Below are positions 27,356 through 37,100 of a stretch of 64,000 nt of DNA, piece after piece (the stretch's first letter is position 1; every line of letters begins with the position of its first letter). Made by a program: the position numbers and the translations under genes. The notes below the pieces were generated by a model. The model saw only the letters and a program-made list of their open reading frames with translations, searched no databases and was not told where the DNA came from. Origin of the DNA: Firmicutes bacterium UBA7510 (GTDB lineage: Bacteria > Bacillota > Clostridia > Tissierellales > Sedimentibacteraceae); the NCBI GenBank assembly GCA_002479485.1, contig DLNM01000013.1, forward strand, positions 29,791-93,790, given 5' to 3'.

Positions 27356-29506
27356 CTATTTATTTTCAATAGCATATTCCTTTGGCGCATCTTCACAAAG
27401 TAAGTGTTTAACAAAATAATCCCATTTTTTTCTTATAACATAATTATTCTTCGAAACATCATGATACTGATTAGGAACAATTAACATATCAAAATCCTTG
27501 TTATTATTAATTAATTCATTAACCACTCTCATAGTGTTCGACATATGAACATTATCATCCAAATCTCCATGAATTAACAGAAGTTTTCCTGATAAATTGC
27601 TGACAAGTTTTGAATTATCTTGCTTGTCATATGTATCTTTTATATACTCTCCATTATATCTTTCTACCCAGCAAGCATTATACATTCTTTCGTCGTGATT
27701 TCCTGCTATTGCTACACCAACCTTATAAACTTGTGGATATTCACAAAGCGCTCTAAGTGTACCATATCCACCACCTGAGCTTCCCCATATACCAACTCTA
27801 TCTATATCAATAAAATCATATATTTCAGCTAATTTTTTTGTACAATACTCATGTTCCTTAAGCCCTGCACTTCCCTGTAGATTTCTATAACATATATTAT
27901 GAAAATCCTTACTTCTATTTGGAGTTCCTGGTCCATCTAGTATAATTCCTATAAATCCAAGCTGTGCAAAAGATTCTAAGCCTCCACAAGCTTCTTTACC
28001 TTCTATATGCCATACAAATTTTTTAGGAACATTTATACATTGAACACCACCATAAATATAATCAATAACTGGATATTTTTTATTTTTATCAAAATTGCTT
28101 GGTTTAATAATAATTCCATAAAGGTCTGTAATTCCATCAGAAGCTTTTATACTAAATCTTTCAGGAGTTACAAATCCAGCTTCTAAAAGCCTACTTATAT
28201 CTGCTTTTTCTATTTCTAATATTAATTCACCTAAATTGTTTCTTAAAACTGTTATAGGTGATAAATCAACTCTTGAATAAGTATCTACAAAGTATTGATA
28301 ATTTGGAGATAAGCTAACTGTATGATCTGCATCCTCATCAACAAGTCTTTTAAATCCTATCCCATCTAAATTAATTTTGCAAAAATATGTGAAGTATGGG
28401 TCGCTACTGTCCTTAAAACCATTAGCATTAAAATATATAACTTCATTTTTCTCATCTACACCAACAAGATTCTTAACTATGTATTCTCCACCAGTAATAT
28501 TATTTAATAACTTGCCAGTTATCACATCATATTTATACAGTCTTGCATTTCCTTCTCTTTCAGAATACCAAATTGCATACTTGTTATCACTTGACAAGTA
28601 ACAGCTAAAATTAAAATCAATACCACCATCAGCGCTGCCATATGAGTCTAAGAATAAAAATTTATCTGTTTTTTCATAAACTACTGTATTACATTTTTTA
28701 TCATCAATATTGTAAATATTAAATTTAGCCTCATTAAAATATCTATTCATCCTTACATAATAAATATTTTTACTGTCAGCTGACCACTTAACCTTTTTAA
28801 TAGCATTTTCAAAAGGTCTTCCAAAGTTTATTACTAGTGGCTCAACATCTAACATTTCAAGCTCATCTTTTTCTATATCATAAATGCACAAATAGGCTAA
28901 TGGTATATATTCATCATTCGGTAAATGGTATTTATACGAATACAATCTTGGTCTATGATCTTCTTCATCTTCAATTACATTTTGCACAACATGCATTTCT
29001 TTAACATCTCTTTGGTCTAGCTTATAGGTTAATATTCTTTTTGAATCATCTGACCATATAACACTCGGTTCAACTTCTGTCTTTTCTATAGCGCTTCTAA
29101 CAGCCCTATTGCTACATCCTGGTACAGAACCATAATCAAAGTATTTGCAACCATCATTAGTTATATTTTTACTTTCACCATTTTTTAAATTTTTAAGCCT
29201 TAAATTATATCCATCAAAGCATATTGAATAGTTTTTATCTGGTGATATTACCTCTATATTATTTTTGTCTTTATCATCATCTTCTTTTTCATTAGTTTTG
29301 TCTTCAAATAATGATACTTCTTTGCATGCACAATCTACCTTTATTTTCTCATTACAAATTTCATCACCATTATATTTATCTTTGTTATACCAAAAAGTAG
29401 TATCATCTATCCAATTTATCTTTGGATATGCATTTAAAACAAGGCTCTTAGTTTCTAATAATTTTTCTGCATTCTTATAACTGTTAATCAATTTAGTTGC
29501 CTCCAA
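27356..29506 (-). CDS. S9-family prolyl oligopeptidase/dipeptidyl-peptidase-like
   Basis: A 716-residue serine peptidase with no signal peptide, so probably cytoplasmic. The N-terminal two thirds look like a DPP-IV-type beta-propeller (repeated VIWSDDSKRIL, VKWSADSKNIYYV-like blades). The C-terminal alpha/beta hydrolase has nucleophile S577 in GSSGG, Asp near 650 in HGDLDDNVH and His682 in QYHDV, so the triad is complete. It probably removes dipeptides from the N-termini of peptides. Sits 2 bases after nfo. Confidence 0.9.
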   Translation of the reverse strand: MEATKLINSYKNAEKLLETKSLVLNAYPKINWIDDTTFWYNKDKYNGDEICNEKIKVDCACKEVSLFEDKTNEKEDDDKDKNNIEVISPDKNYSICFDGYNLRLKNLKNGESKNITNDGCKYFDYGSVPGCSNRAVRSAIEKTEVEPSVIWSDDSKRILTYKLDQRDVKEMHVVQNVIEDEEDHRPRLYSYKYHLPNDEYIPLAYLCIYDIEKDELEMLDVEPLVINFGRPFENAIKKVKWSADSKNIYYVRMNRYFNEAKFNIYNIDDKKCNTVVYEKTDKFLFLDSYGSADGGIDFNFSCYLSSDNKYAIWYSEREGNARLYKYDVITGKLLNNITGGEYIVKNLVGVDEKNEVIYFNANGFKDSSDPYFTYFCKINLDGIGFKRLVDEDADHTVSLSPNYQYFVDTYSRVDLSPITVLRNNLGELILEIEKADISRLLEAGFVTPERFSIKASDGITDLYGIIIKPSNFDKNKKYPVIDYIYGGVQCINVPKKFVWHIEGKEACGGLESFAQLGFIGIILDGPGTPNRSKDFHNICYRNLQGSAGLKEHEYCTKKLAEIYDFIDIDRVGIWGSSGGGYGTLRALCEYPQVYKVGVAIAGNHDERMYNACWVERYNGEYIKDTYDKQDNSKLVSNLSGKLLLIHGDLDDNVHMSNTMRVVNELINNNKDFDMLIVPNQYHDVSKNNYVIRKKWDYFVKHLLCEDAPKEYAIENK

Positions 29507-29508
29507 AT

Positions 29509-30345
29509 TTATTTTGCCCCGATTAACCCTTTAATCATTTTAATTTCTTCCCTATGTCCGTCATCTTCTAAAGGAGTTTCTAAGAAAAATGGCAAATCCT
29601 TTAGTTTAGGGTGTGTTATAAATCTTATTAAAGTTTCTAAACCTATTTCACCCTTACCAATCTCAGCATGTCTATCCTTATTTTTAGCAAATGGCATCAT
29701 ACTATCATTTAGATGGATAGCTTTTAACCTATCAAGTCCTACAATTTTATCAAACTCATCTATAACTCCGTCTAAATCATTTACTATGTCGTATCCAGCA
29801 CTAAAAATATGGCAGGTATCTATACAAACACCTATTTTTTCACTAAAATTAACACCATCAATAATGCTTTTTAATTCTTCAAATTTACTTCCAACCTCTG
29901 AGCCTTTTCCTGACATTGTTTCAAGCAATATAGTAGAGGTTATTTCCTCTGTTACAACTTCATTTAGTATTTCAACAATATTTTCTATTCCTTTTTCAAT
30001 GCCAAGTCCTACATGACTTCCAGGATGAAAATTATATAAGTGAACTGGCAAAAGTTCTAATCTTTCTAAATCTTGTCTGAGAGCCATACGCGCAAAATTT
30101 CTAGTATCCTCAGTTGCTGAACATAAGTTGTATGTGTATGGCGCATGGCATAAAATAGGTGCAAAATTATTTTCTTCTATAAATTCTTTAAATTTTTTTA
30201 CATCTTCTAAATCCAGTGCTTTAATGCCTCCACCTCTAGGGTTTCTTGGAAAGTATTGAAATGTATTGCTATCTATGCTAAGAGCTGTCTGAGCAGTCTT
30301 ATAAAATCCTTTTGTTATTGATAAATGTGCTCCAATTTTAATCAT
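29509..30345 (-). CDS. nfo: Deoxyribonuclease IV (AP endonuclease, Nfo)
   Basis: A 278-residue TIM-barrel apurinic endonuclease acting in base-excision repair. Zn-ligand motifs are visible: FHPGSHVG, LLETMSGKG, CIDTCHIFSAGYD and HLNDSM, with a final E in FFLETP. Length is normal. First gene of the run nfo-S9 peptidase-TIGR03960-TIGR03936-rng-topB-malY on the minus strand. Confidence 0.95.
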   Translation of the reverse strand: MIKIGAHLSITKGFYKTAQTALSIDSNTFQYFPRNPRGGGIKALDLEDVKKFKEFIEENNFAPILCHAPYTYNLCSATEDTRNFARMALRQDLERLELLPVHLYNFHPGSHVGLGIEKGIENIVEILNEVVTEEITSTILLETMSGKGSEVGSKFEELKSIIDGVNFSEKIGVCIDTCHIFSAGYDIVNDLDGVIDEFDKIVGLDRLKAIHLNDSMMPFAKNKDRHAEIGKGEIGLETLIRFITHPKLKDLPFFLETPLEDDGHREEIKMIKGLIGAK

Positions 30346-30494
30346 CTATTTCTTATTCTCCTTAAATTCTTCCATTGTGTAAAAAGCTTTTTCACTAGTA
30401 TGAAACTCTTAATTCACACTTTTACATCTAATAAGTTTACCACAAAACATGTAAATTATCTACAAAAAATTAAATTAACGATTAAATACAAAAA

Positions 30495-30534
30495 TAAATC
30501 ACCACAAATTTTATCAACTATTTGTGGTGATTTA
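30495..30534 (-). terminator. Terminator after the zinc-ribbon membrane protein gene
   Basis: AAATCACCACAAAT/ATTTGTGGTGATTT stem with a 10-base loop, flanked by A/T tracts. Confidence 0.83.
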
Positions 30535-30539
30535 TAATA

Positions 30540-30565
30540 CTAATACTTATCGCGATAAGTATTAG
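30540..30565. repeat. 26-base perfect palindrome
   Basis: Each half reads CTAATACTTATCG and the halves abut at CGCG with no spacer. It lies between the zinc-ribbon gene stop and its terminator. A loopless palindrome is unusual for RNA hairpins; it may be a protein-binding site or the foot of a cruciform. Confidence 0.7.
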
Positions 30566-30583
30566 AAAATATTCTATTAAATA

Positions 30584-32209
30584 TTAAATTGATCCTTCAA
30601 AGCTTTGCATAAGTAAGTATAAGTTTTTATTAAATTCAGTATATAATTCATTCATATCTTGCTCATCCAAATCCTCAAGATATATTATTTTTTTACTATC
30701 TACGGTTTCTATAGATTTTATCTTTGTGTTTGCAGCATATCCTGATAAGTCAAGCTTGATTATCTCATCATCAACAGATACAGTTAATCCAATGTTTTCA
30801 TAATCAATTCTCTCGCTATTTTTATATGAACCTTCTGTATTAAATTTAACTTTAATATCTTCATATCCATTATTCATGTTACATGTCAAAGAATTTTCAT
30901 ATTTTTTATTATTTTTCAATACTTCTACAAAATCTAAAGATATAATTCCATCTAGTTCAGAAATATTAATATCAATTGTTGTATTTCTACTTAAATCCTT
31001 ACCATTACTTATATATGATAAGCTTCCTTCAATAGTGTCATAATTAGAGATACCAAATTTCAAACTAAAATCTATACCATGGTTATCTTTTTCATTAATA
31101 TAGTCCATATCGTATTTAATTTTAAAAGTTTCTCCGTATGATGTCATGCTAAAGCTTGCACCTAAGCTTACCATAGTCTTTTTCTCTATTACAACACCTA
31201 TAATTAAATCACCGATTTCAATTTCCTCAAGCATATAATCTATTTCATCTGGCAATGCTATAGCCATATTTTCAACCATATCAACATAATACTCTTTAGA
31301 ATAATATCCTTCTGTCAAATACATAGATGTTGCATAATAATCTTTAAAATCTTCATTGTTTAGAAGCTCTGTTAAGAAATCTGTCATAAGCGATACAACA
31401 TCTTCTCCATCTACTGTAGCTTTATATAGACTTTTATCAGCTTTATCTCTTTCAAACTCAGCTAAATCCATAAGTTTAACTGCATACTTTGAAGATAAAT
31501 CAGCATAAATATCTTTTAATTTTGTTGAGGATTCAATTAATTCTGAAAAAGCATTAGCCATAGAGTTTAAATTGTCTAATTCATCATTTTCCTTAGTATC
31601 ATCATTTGCTTCAATTTTAACACCTAAAATATCTTCAAATAGCTTTGGTGCTTCTAAAGCAATCTTATCTTTATCATAATAAAAGCTACCACCTACTATT
31701 TCATTTTTATCATTTAATAGAGCAAGATTAAAATTACCAGCTGTATTGTCTTTATTTGATTGCATTCTAAATTTCATACCATAGTCTTTAAGTATTGAAG
31801 CATCTATTGGCATTTCTCCAGCATTTATATCTTCAATATTTAAATATAATTCTTTTTGAGAATTACCACTTTTATTAGCAAATATTGATGTTAAAGTCGG
31901 TACATCACTAAATTTTTTGTTATCCTTTTTAAATGATTCAAAAGTATTAGATATAGCTGATTTTACATAGCTAGTTGGTGATATAAACGCTAAAACTGCT
32001 GGAGTTATTAGAGCAATCACTAATAATACAGCTACAACTGCACCAATACCTATAAATAATTTTTTATTTTTATATGGTAATTTTTTATTTATTTCAACTG
32101 TTTCTTCTTGTAAAAATTCTTCATTTTTAGTTCCACAGCTTGTACAAAATTTATTTGTGTTTTTCAATTCCTTACCGCACTGTGCACACAATATTTTATT
32201 ATCTTCCAT
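30584..32209 (-). CDS. Zinc-ribbon membrane protein with a large extracytoplasmic domain, function unknown
   Basis: A 541-residue protein. Residues about 8-26 form a zinc ribbon (CAQCG...CTSCG). A single membrane segment is at about 50-75, then a long outside domain of about 460 residues rich in Asp, Lys and Ser with repeated beta-type segments. No enzyme motif recognised. The gene begins 20 bases after the lipoprotein gene, and the pair is closed by a terminator, so they are a two-gene operon, probably an envelope system. The zinc-ribbon-plus-anchor design recurs in Firmicute proteins of unknown role. Confidence 0.8.
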   Translation of the reverse strand: MEDNKILCAQCGKELKNTNKFCTSCGTKNEEFLQEETVEINKKLPYKNKKLFIGIGAVVAVLLVIALITPAVLAFISPTSYVKSAISNTFESFKKDNKKFSDVPTLTSIFANKSGNSQKELYLNIEDINAGEMPIDASILKDYGMKFRMQSNKDNTAGNFNLALLNDKNEIVGGSFYYDKDKIALEAPKLFEDILGVKIEANDDTKENDELDNLNSMANAFSELIESSTKLKDIYADLSSKYAVKLMDLAEFERDKADKSLYKATVDGEDVVSLMTDFLTELLNNEDFKDYYATSMYLTEGYYSKEYYVDMVENMAIALPDEIDYMLEEIEIGDLIIGVVIEKKTMVSLGASFSMTSYGETFKIKYDMDYINEKDNHGIDFSLKFGISNYDTIEGSLSYISNGKDLSRNTTIDINISELDGIISLDFVEVLKNNKKYENSLTCNMNNGYEDIKVKFNTEGSYKNSERIDYENIGLTVSVDDEIIKLDLSGYAANTKIKSIETVDSKKIIYLEDLDEQDMNELYTEFNKNLYLLMQSFEGSI

Positions 32210-32229
32210 TTTATTTCTCCATTATATTA

Positions 32230-34269
32230 TTAATTTTCTATATTTATATTACTAGTATCGATATATATCCAAGCATAATCATTATTTCCATCACTATCAA
32301 TGTATTCAAGATTCAACCAAAAATTATAATCGTCTTCAACATAATAGCTATGTACATAATATTCATCATCTTTAACTGTATTCCCTATAATTTCTGATTC
32401 AATGCTACGCTCGTTATACATAGGTAGAGATTCTGTTGCTGTATATCCATTATAATAGTAATCTTCTAACACTTCATACACTGCATTAAATTTCATCTCT
32501 AGTTGCGCTTGTTCTAATTTTTCATTAAATTCATCATTAGTAATATTTTTTACTTTGTATTGATAATATGAATCTATTTCATCATCATATATTTCTAATG
32601 ATAATTCATCATTATTTTTATAAATAGAATAACTATACCCTTCATCATCTGTTAATGAAATAGATGTTTGTGTGCTTTCAACAACTGAAATTTCTCTTTT
32701 ACTGCTGTAATCATCAAAGATTAATGTTATATCACCACTTGTGATTGCAATAACAAAGGAATCATATGAATTACTATTGTTCTCACAACTATATATTCCT
32801 TCTATATCATCAATTGACAGTGATTTTTCATATAAATTAACATAATTACCTTTAACTATATTATATTCTTCAACATTATCGATGATTAATTTTGACTTTT
32901 CTTCTAATGAGTAAATATATAAATCAGATTCTTTGTCCATATAAATAAAATAATCCAATGAGTTATTTTCAACATAGAAAAATTCTGAATTGTCACAAAT
33001 TTCTTTACTAGAGCTTACAACCTTGCTCATATCATTTAAAGCATCATTTACATATAGCTTTGAGTTTTTATCTTGAAAAACAATTGCATTATATATGTAT
33101 TCAATATTGCTAATATTATCTTGTATTTTCACTGCTTCCGCTAGCTCATAAGAGGTATAAAGCTCATTGTTTGAATTTATATAAGATACACTTTTACCAT
33201 CATGAGATATTGTAAAATAACTGATATCTGTACCTATAAGAGTTTCTTTCAATTCACCTAATTGCTTTTTTAAATCCTCTGACTTAGTTTTTGCTGTTAT
33301 CTTAGGAAGATTATATCCGTATAAATTATTATTTTCATCTAAAACATATAAATATTCGTTATTTGAGCTTAATTTATGTATGTAATTGTTTTTTGTTATA
33401 CTTACTGGTTCATTAAATGGTGAAACAAACATTAAATTAGTCTCATCACTATCATCGGCTACAAATATACATGAAAGACCATTATTGGAAAGCTGATAAT
33501 CATCATATACATCTAATTTTTTAATAAAAGAAGCCTCTTGTGCACCAGACCATTTAATATACAAACGATTGTTATAATTATTATAAGCAAATGCACTTCC
33601 ATCTTGTGTTACAGTAAAAGAACTCACATTACCAGCTAGATTCTCTATTTTTCCTTCTGTATTAACTCTAGATAGTGTATCAAAACCATTTAGAAAATAT
33701 AGAAACTCTCCATTATCAGTAAAGTATTTATAGCTGTTGCTAATATCATACTTAGCTTTAGAATCAAATAACACGAGTGAATTTCCCTTTACATCAAGTA
33801 ATATTTCTTGATAATTTGATTCATAGTTTTCTAGGAAATCATCATTCTCATATGTTTTATAGTATATAGAATTTTTAGACGATACATAAACCGAATCATA
33901 AGGAACATTCTTAGCTATCTTAGTAGCGTCCTGTCCATATTTTTTTAAATAAAGGTTATATTTAACATCAATATAAACAATATCATTGTTATTTAATAAA
34001 ATATACTGGTTTTTATAAACATTGTCAGCTATTTTTTCCTTATCTTTATCAAATAACTTAATATACAGCTCACCTAATTCTTCATTATTAGGGTTGGACT
34101 TAAACATCAAAACTGCATTAGTGTTATGTAATGACTTATAATCTAACTGCACTGATTCTTTATAAGAAACATTTTCTAATTCTTTAAATGTTGACTTAGA
34201 GTTATTGCTACATGAACTTAACAGAACTAGTGCAAGTATCAATAAGTATAAAATTGATTTTTTTTTCAT
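32230..34269 (-). CDS. Large putative lipoprotein with propeller-like repeats, function unknown
   Basis: A 679-residue protein. The start is the ATG after AGGAGAGG, giving a lipoprotein signal peptide (MKKKSILYLLILALVLLSSC) with lipobox LSSC at about 17-20. The body contains repeating motifs of the type YIDVKYNLYLKK, LYVLDENNNLYGY and ELYTSYELAEAVK, resembling blades of a TolB/DUF5050-type propeller. The last 80 residues look like an SH3-type domain (LPMYNERSIESEIIG). Co-transcribed with the zinc-ribbon membrane protein. Not recognised as a named family. Confidence 0.82.
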   Translation of the reverse strand: MKKKSILYLLILALVLLSSCSNNSKSTFKELENVSYKESVQLDYKSLHNTNAVLMFKSNPNNEELGELYIKLFDKDKEKIADNVYKNQYILLNNNDIVYIDVKYNLYLKKYGQDATKIAKNVPYDSVYVSSKNSIYYKTYENDDFLENYESNYQEILLDVKGNSLVLFDSKAKYDISNSYKYFTDNGEFLYFLNGFDTLSRVNTEGKIENLAGNVSSFTVTQDGSAFAYNNYNNRLYIKWSGAQEASFIKKLDVYDDYQLSNNGLSCIFVADDSDETNLMFVSPFNEPVSITKNNYIHKLSSNNEYLYVLDENNNLYGYNLPKITAKTKSEDLKKQLGELKETLIGTDISYFTISHDGKSVSYINSNNELYTSYELAEAVKIQDNISNIEYIYNAIVFQDKNSKLYVNDALNDMSKVVSSSKEICDNSEFFYVENNSLDYFIYMDKESDLYIYSLEEKSKLIIDNVEEYNIVKGNYVNLYEKSLSIDDIEGIYSCENNSNSYDSFVIAITSGDITLIFDDYSSKREISVVESTQTSISLTDDEGYSYSIYKNNDELSLEIYDDEIDSYYQYKVKNITNDEFNEKLEQAQLEMKFNAVYEVLEDYYYNGYTATESLPMYNERSIESEIIGNTVKDDEYYVHSYYVEDDYNFWLNLEYIDSDGNNDYAWIYIDTSNINIEN

Positions 34270-34376
34270 TTTCCTCTCCTGAATGTTAATTTTACATAGA
34301 TTATATAAATATAGTATATTAAAAATTTGCAGTAATTTCAACATATAAATACTAAATATTACTTTATTCTACACAT

Positions 34377-34404
34377 AAAAAGAACGTATATTATAATACG
34401 CTCT
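34377..34404 (-). terminator. Terminator after yqeK
   Basis: AGAACGTAT/ATACGCTCT stem (one G-T pair) with a T-run on the minus strand. It separates nadD-yqeK from the lipoprotein operon. Confidence 0.75.
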
Positions 34405-34415
34405 ATATAAAATAT

Positions 34416-34928
34416 TTATCTAATGTTATTTTTAAGAAATTCATATGTAGTTATAGATTTACTATCAATTTCTATATTTTTTGATTTTAAGTATTCAAAA
34501 GTACTTTCTAACGATTTAATTATTGCCTTATCTATATTTGTATAAGCTAATTCTCTTAATAACTCCACACCATCATATTTTCTATTTGGCTCAATTTTAT
34601 CTGCTATATAAATTATTTTTTCTAGCATTGTCATATATTCTCTACCAGTAGTATGATATAATATAGCATTAATCACATGAGTATCATTAATTTCATACTT
34701 ATTTGCTGCTATTTTACTACCATAAACAGCATGCTCTAAATTCCCAACATTTTGATTTAAAAGTTTTCCAGAATCATGCAAAAGCCCTGCTAGTTCTGCT
34801 TTTTCAGTTGAAATATTATAATATGATGCCAAATCTACAGCAGTATTCATAACATTTATACTATGAATATATAATTTTTCACCAATTGATTTTTTCAAGT
34901 CTTCTTTTATATATTCAATACTTTTCAT
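34416..34928 (-). CDS. yqeK: HD-domain phosphohydrolase YqeK (symmetrical Ap4A hydrolase)
   Basis: A 170-residue HD-domain protein. His and HD residues: LYIHSINVM, then LAGLLHDSGKLL and NAILYHTTGR with Asp in IIYIADKIEPNR. Members of this family cleave diadenosine tetraphosphate symmetrically. It follows nadD, the standard Firmicute order, but the usual third gene rsfS is elsewhere (8.0 kb). SD GGGAGG. Confidence 0.93.
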   Translation of the reverse strand: MKSIEYIKEDLKKSIGEKLYIHSINVMNTAVDLASYYNISTEKAELAGLLHDSGKLLNQNVGNLEHAVYGSKIAANKYEINDTHVINAILYHTTGREYMTMLEKIIYIADKIEPNRKYDGVELLRELAYTNIDKAIIKSLESTFEYLKSKNIEIDSKSITTYEFLKNNIR

Positions 34929-34960
34929 AAAGACCTCCCATGCTTTTTCACGCTATGATC

Positions 34961-35569
34961 TTAGATTGTATATAATTTATTTTTTAGTATATAATCATTT
35001 ACTTCATTAGGTACTAAATATCTAATAGTTTTTCCTTCTTTTACTCTCTCTCTTATTTGAGTTGAAGAAATATTAAGTTCTGGTCCATTAACTAAAAATA
35101 TTTCTCCTCCAAATTTATCTGTAATTTCTTTAATTTTATCCGTTAATGTATCGTCAGCAAAATTTGGTCTGTTAACCGATACAAATTTACATAAGGATAA
35201 TAGTGTTTTAGGGTCTTTCCAACTTGGAAGCTCTAATATTGCGTCAGTTCCTGTTATAAAATAAAAGTCTATATCAGGATGAAGCGATGTTAATTTTTTC
35301 ATTGTATCTACCGTATAACTAATATCTTGGTTTAAAACTTCAATATCAGTAACAGTAAATTTATTATTATTAGCAACTGCTAGCTTAGTCATTGTATATC
35401 TATGAAAAGCATCTATGTTTAAATTATTTTTATGTGGTGGTGTACCTGTAGGCATAAAAATAATTTTATCTAAATTAAATAAATCCTTTACTTCATCTGC
35501 TATAAATAAATGAGCATAATGTATAGGATTAAAAGTTCCACCCATAATACCATATTTTAAATTTGCCAT
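34961..35569 (-). CDS. nadD: Nicotinate-nucleotide adenylyltransferase
   Basis: A 202-residue nucleotidyltransferase of NAD biosynthesis (NaMN + ATP to NaAD). Motif GGTFNPIHYAHL at the N-terminus (H/TxxH nucleotide-binding motif) and ISSTQIRERV near the C-terminus. Length is normal. The yqeK start is 32 bases downstream; that short gap carries what looks like a remnant of the multi-hairpin element (34932-34957: AGCGTGAA...GCATGGGAGG). Confidence 0.95.
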   Translation of the reverse strand: MANLKYGIMGGTFNPIHYAHLFIADEVKDLFNLDKIIFMPTGTPPHKNNLNIDAFHRYTMTKLAVANNNKFTVTDIEVLNQDISYTVDTMKKLTSLHPDIDFYFITGTDAILELPSWKDPKTLLSLCKFVSVNRPNFADDTLTDKIKEITDKFGGEIFLVNGPELNISSTQIRERVKEGKTIRYLVPNEVNDYILKNKLYTI

Positions 35570-35670
35570 TAATTATCTCCTTGCAATTTTTCGTAATCCT
35601 AAATAATTACTGATTTTAGATTATATACCACAAATCTAAAATATACAATACATATTTGAAGCAAATAAGC

Positions 35671-35720
35671 AAAAATACACCCTAAATGAATATATAAATA
35701 AACATTTAGGGTGTATTTTT
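35671..35720. terminator. Strong bidirectional terminator downstream of the OadG-like gene
   Basis: 18-bp perfect stem (AAAAATACACCCTAAATG and its complement) with a 14-base loop. Just beyond it, 35739-35785 is a degenerate tandem repeat of TAATATTGT units that overlaps the 3' end of the OadG-like gene. Confidence 0.9.
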
Positions 35721-35782
35721 ATATGTCACATTTAATGTAATAATATTATTTTAATATTGTTAATAATATTATCTTAATATTG

Positions 35783-35908
35783 TTAATTATTAAATGCCTT
35801 ATTCAATCCTAATATTAGTAAATATATTATAATAATTACTACAAATATTCCTACCATTCCATATAACATAATAGGTAGTGTATTTAAAAAAGCTTGTAAC
35901 TGTATCAT
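35783..35908 (-). CDS. OadG-like small membrane subunit (41 residues)
   Basis: The minus strand encodes MIQLQAFLNTLPIMLYGMVG followed by a hydrophobic helix (IFVVIIIIYLLIL) and a short tail. It has a good SD (AAAGGAG) and starts 13 bases after the oadB stop. A single N-terminal helix of this kind directly after OadB matches the small OadG-type (gamma) subunit of Na+-pumping decarboxylases, although the long Pro/Ala linker and Zn site of full OadG are missing. It is too short for routine gene calling. Likely stabilises OadB. Confidence 0.78.
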   Translation of the reverse strand: MIQLQAFLNTLPIMLYGMVGIFVVIIIIYLLILGLNKAFNN

Positions 35909-35921
35909 AATTTACGCTCCT

Positions 35922-37052
35922 TTACAACATCCTAGATACTAGATTAATTATTAAACCACCAGCTATTACAGATGCAATTTGTCCAGATACGTTAGCACCA
36001 ACTGCATGCATTAATAAAAAGTTTTGTGGATCTTCTTTCAATCCCATTTTATGTATAACTCTAGCTGACATTGGAAAAGCAGATATACCAGCTGCTCCAA
36101 TCATTGGGTTTACTTTTTCTTTTAAGAATAAATTTAGTACCTTTGCAAATAAAACTCCACCAATTGTATCGAAAATAAATGCAACTAAACCTAAACCAAG
36201 TATCATAAATGTTGCTGGTGTTAAGAATAGATCAGCTCTCATTTTAGATGCAACTGTAATGCCTAGCAATAGTGTGATAAGATTTGCTAATTCCTTTTGT
36301 GCACTGCCAGAAAGATTATTTAAAACTCCACATTCACGTATTAAGTTACCGAACATTAAAAATGCAATAAGAGCAACTGATTTAGGTGAAATAAGACCAG
36401 CTATAATAGTAACAGCTATCGGGAATATTATTCTTGCTTTCTTTGATACATTTTGTGGTTTATATGGCATCTTTATTAATCTTTCTTTTTTAGTAGTAAC
36501 AAGTCTTATAACTGGTGGTTGGACTATTGGAACCAAGGCCATATAAGAATACGCTGCTACTATTATAGCACCTATATAATTACTATTAAAATAGTTTGCT
36601 ACGAATATAGATGTTGGTCCATCAGCTGCACCTATTATAGCAATTGATGCTGCGTCCTTTAATCCGAAACCAAATAATGCAGCTACACTTAATGTAAAGA
36701 ATATACCAAATTGAGCTGCAGCTCCGAACAATAACATTTTTGGATTTGATAGTAATGGACCGAAGTCTATCATAGCTCCTATACCTATAAATAATAATAG
36801 CGGGAACATTTCATTAGCAATACCCATAGCAAATAACTCGTCGATTATACCGATTTCTGTTACGCCCTCAATAGTTTGAGTTATAGCTCCTGATAAAGGT
36901 AGATTTACTAGAATTGCTCCAAAACCCATTGGCAATAATAGAGTTGGTTCCATATCTTTTGCAATTGCAAGATAAATTAGAACTATACCTATTATCCACA
37001 TTATAACTTGTTGAATAGTTAAATTAGTTAAATTTCCAAATAATGCTTCCAT
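35922..37052 (-). CDS. oadB: Na+-transporting decarboxylase beta subunit (OadB/GcdB/MmdB family)
   Basis: A 376-residue membrane protein with about 9-11 hydrophobic segments. The family core motif GAADGPTSIFVAN is present (about 140-152), with the Asp needed for Na+ translocation, plus GAAGISAFPMSARV. It couples carboxybiotin decarboxylation to Na+ export. No alpha (carboxyltransferase) or biotin carrier subunit lies nearby, so the substrate (oxaloacetate, methylmalonyl-CoA or glutaconyl-CoA) cannot be stated. The long leader holds a Mn2+ riboswitch and a second structured element. SD GGAGAGG. Confidence 0.94.
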   Translation of the reverse strand: MEALFGNLTNLTIQQVIMWIIGIVLIYLAIAKDMEPTLLLPMGFGAILVNLPLSGAITQTIEGVTEIGIIDELFAMGIANEMFPLLLFIGIGAMIDFGPLLSNPKMLLFGAAAQFGIFFTLSVAALFGFGLKDAASIAIIGAADGPTSIFVANYFNSNYIGAIIVAAYSYMALVPIVQPPVIRLVTTKKERLIKMPYKPQNVSKKARIIFPIAVTIIAGLISPKSVALIAFLMFGNLIRECGVLNNLSGSAQKELANLITLLLGITVASKMRADLFLTPATFMILGLGLVAFIFDTIGGVLFAKVLNLFLKEKVNPMIGAAGISAFPMSARVIHKMGLKEDPQNFLLMHAVGANVSGQIASVIAGGLIINLVSRML

Positions 37053-37100
37053 TTCCTCTCCTAAATAAATAATTTTTGTTGGATCTTTGTCCTATTTTCA

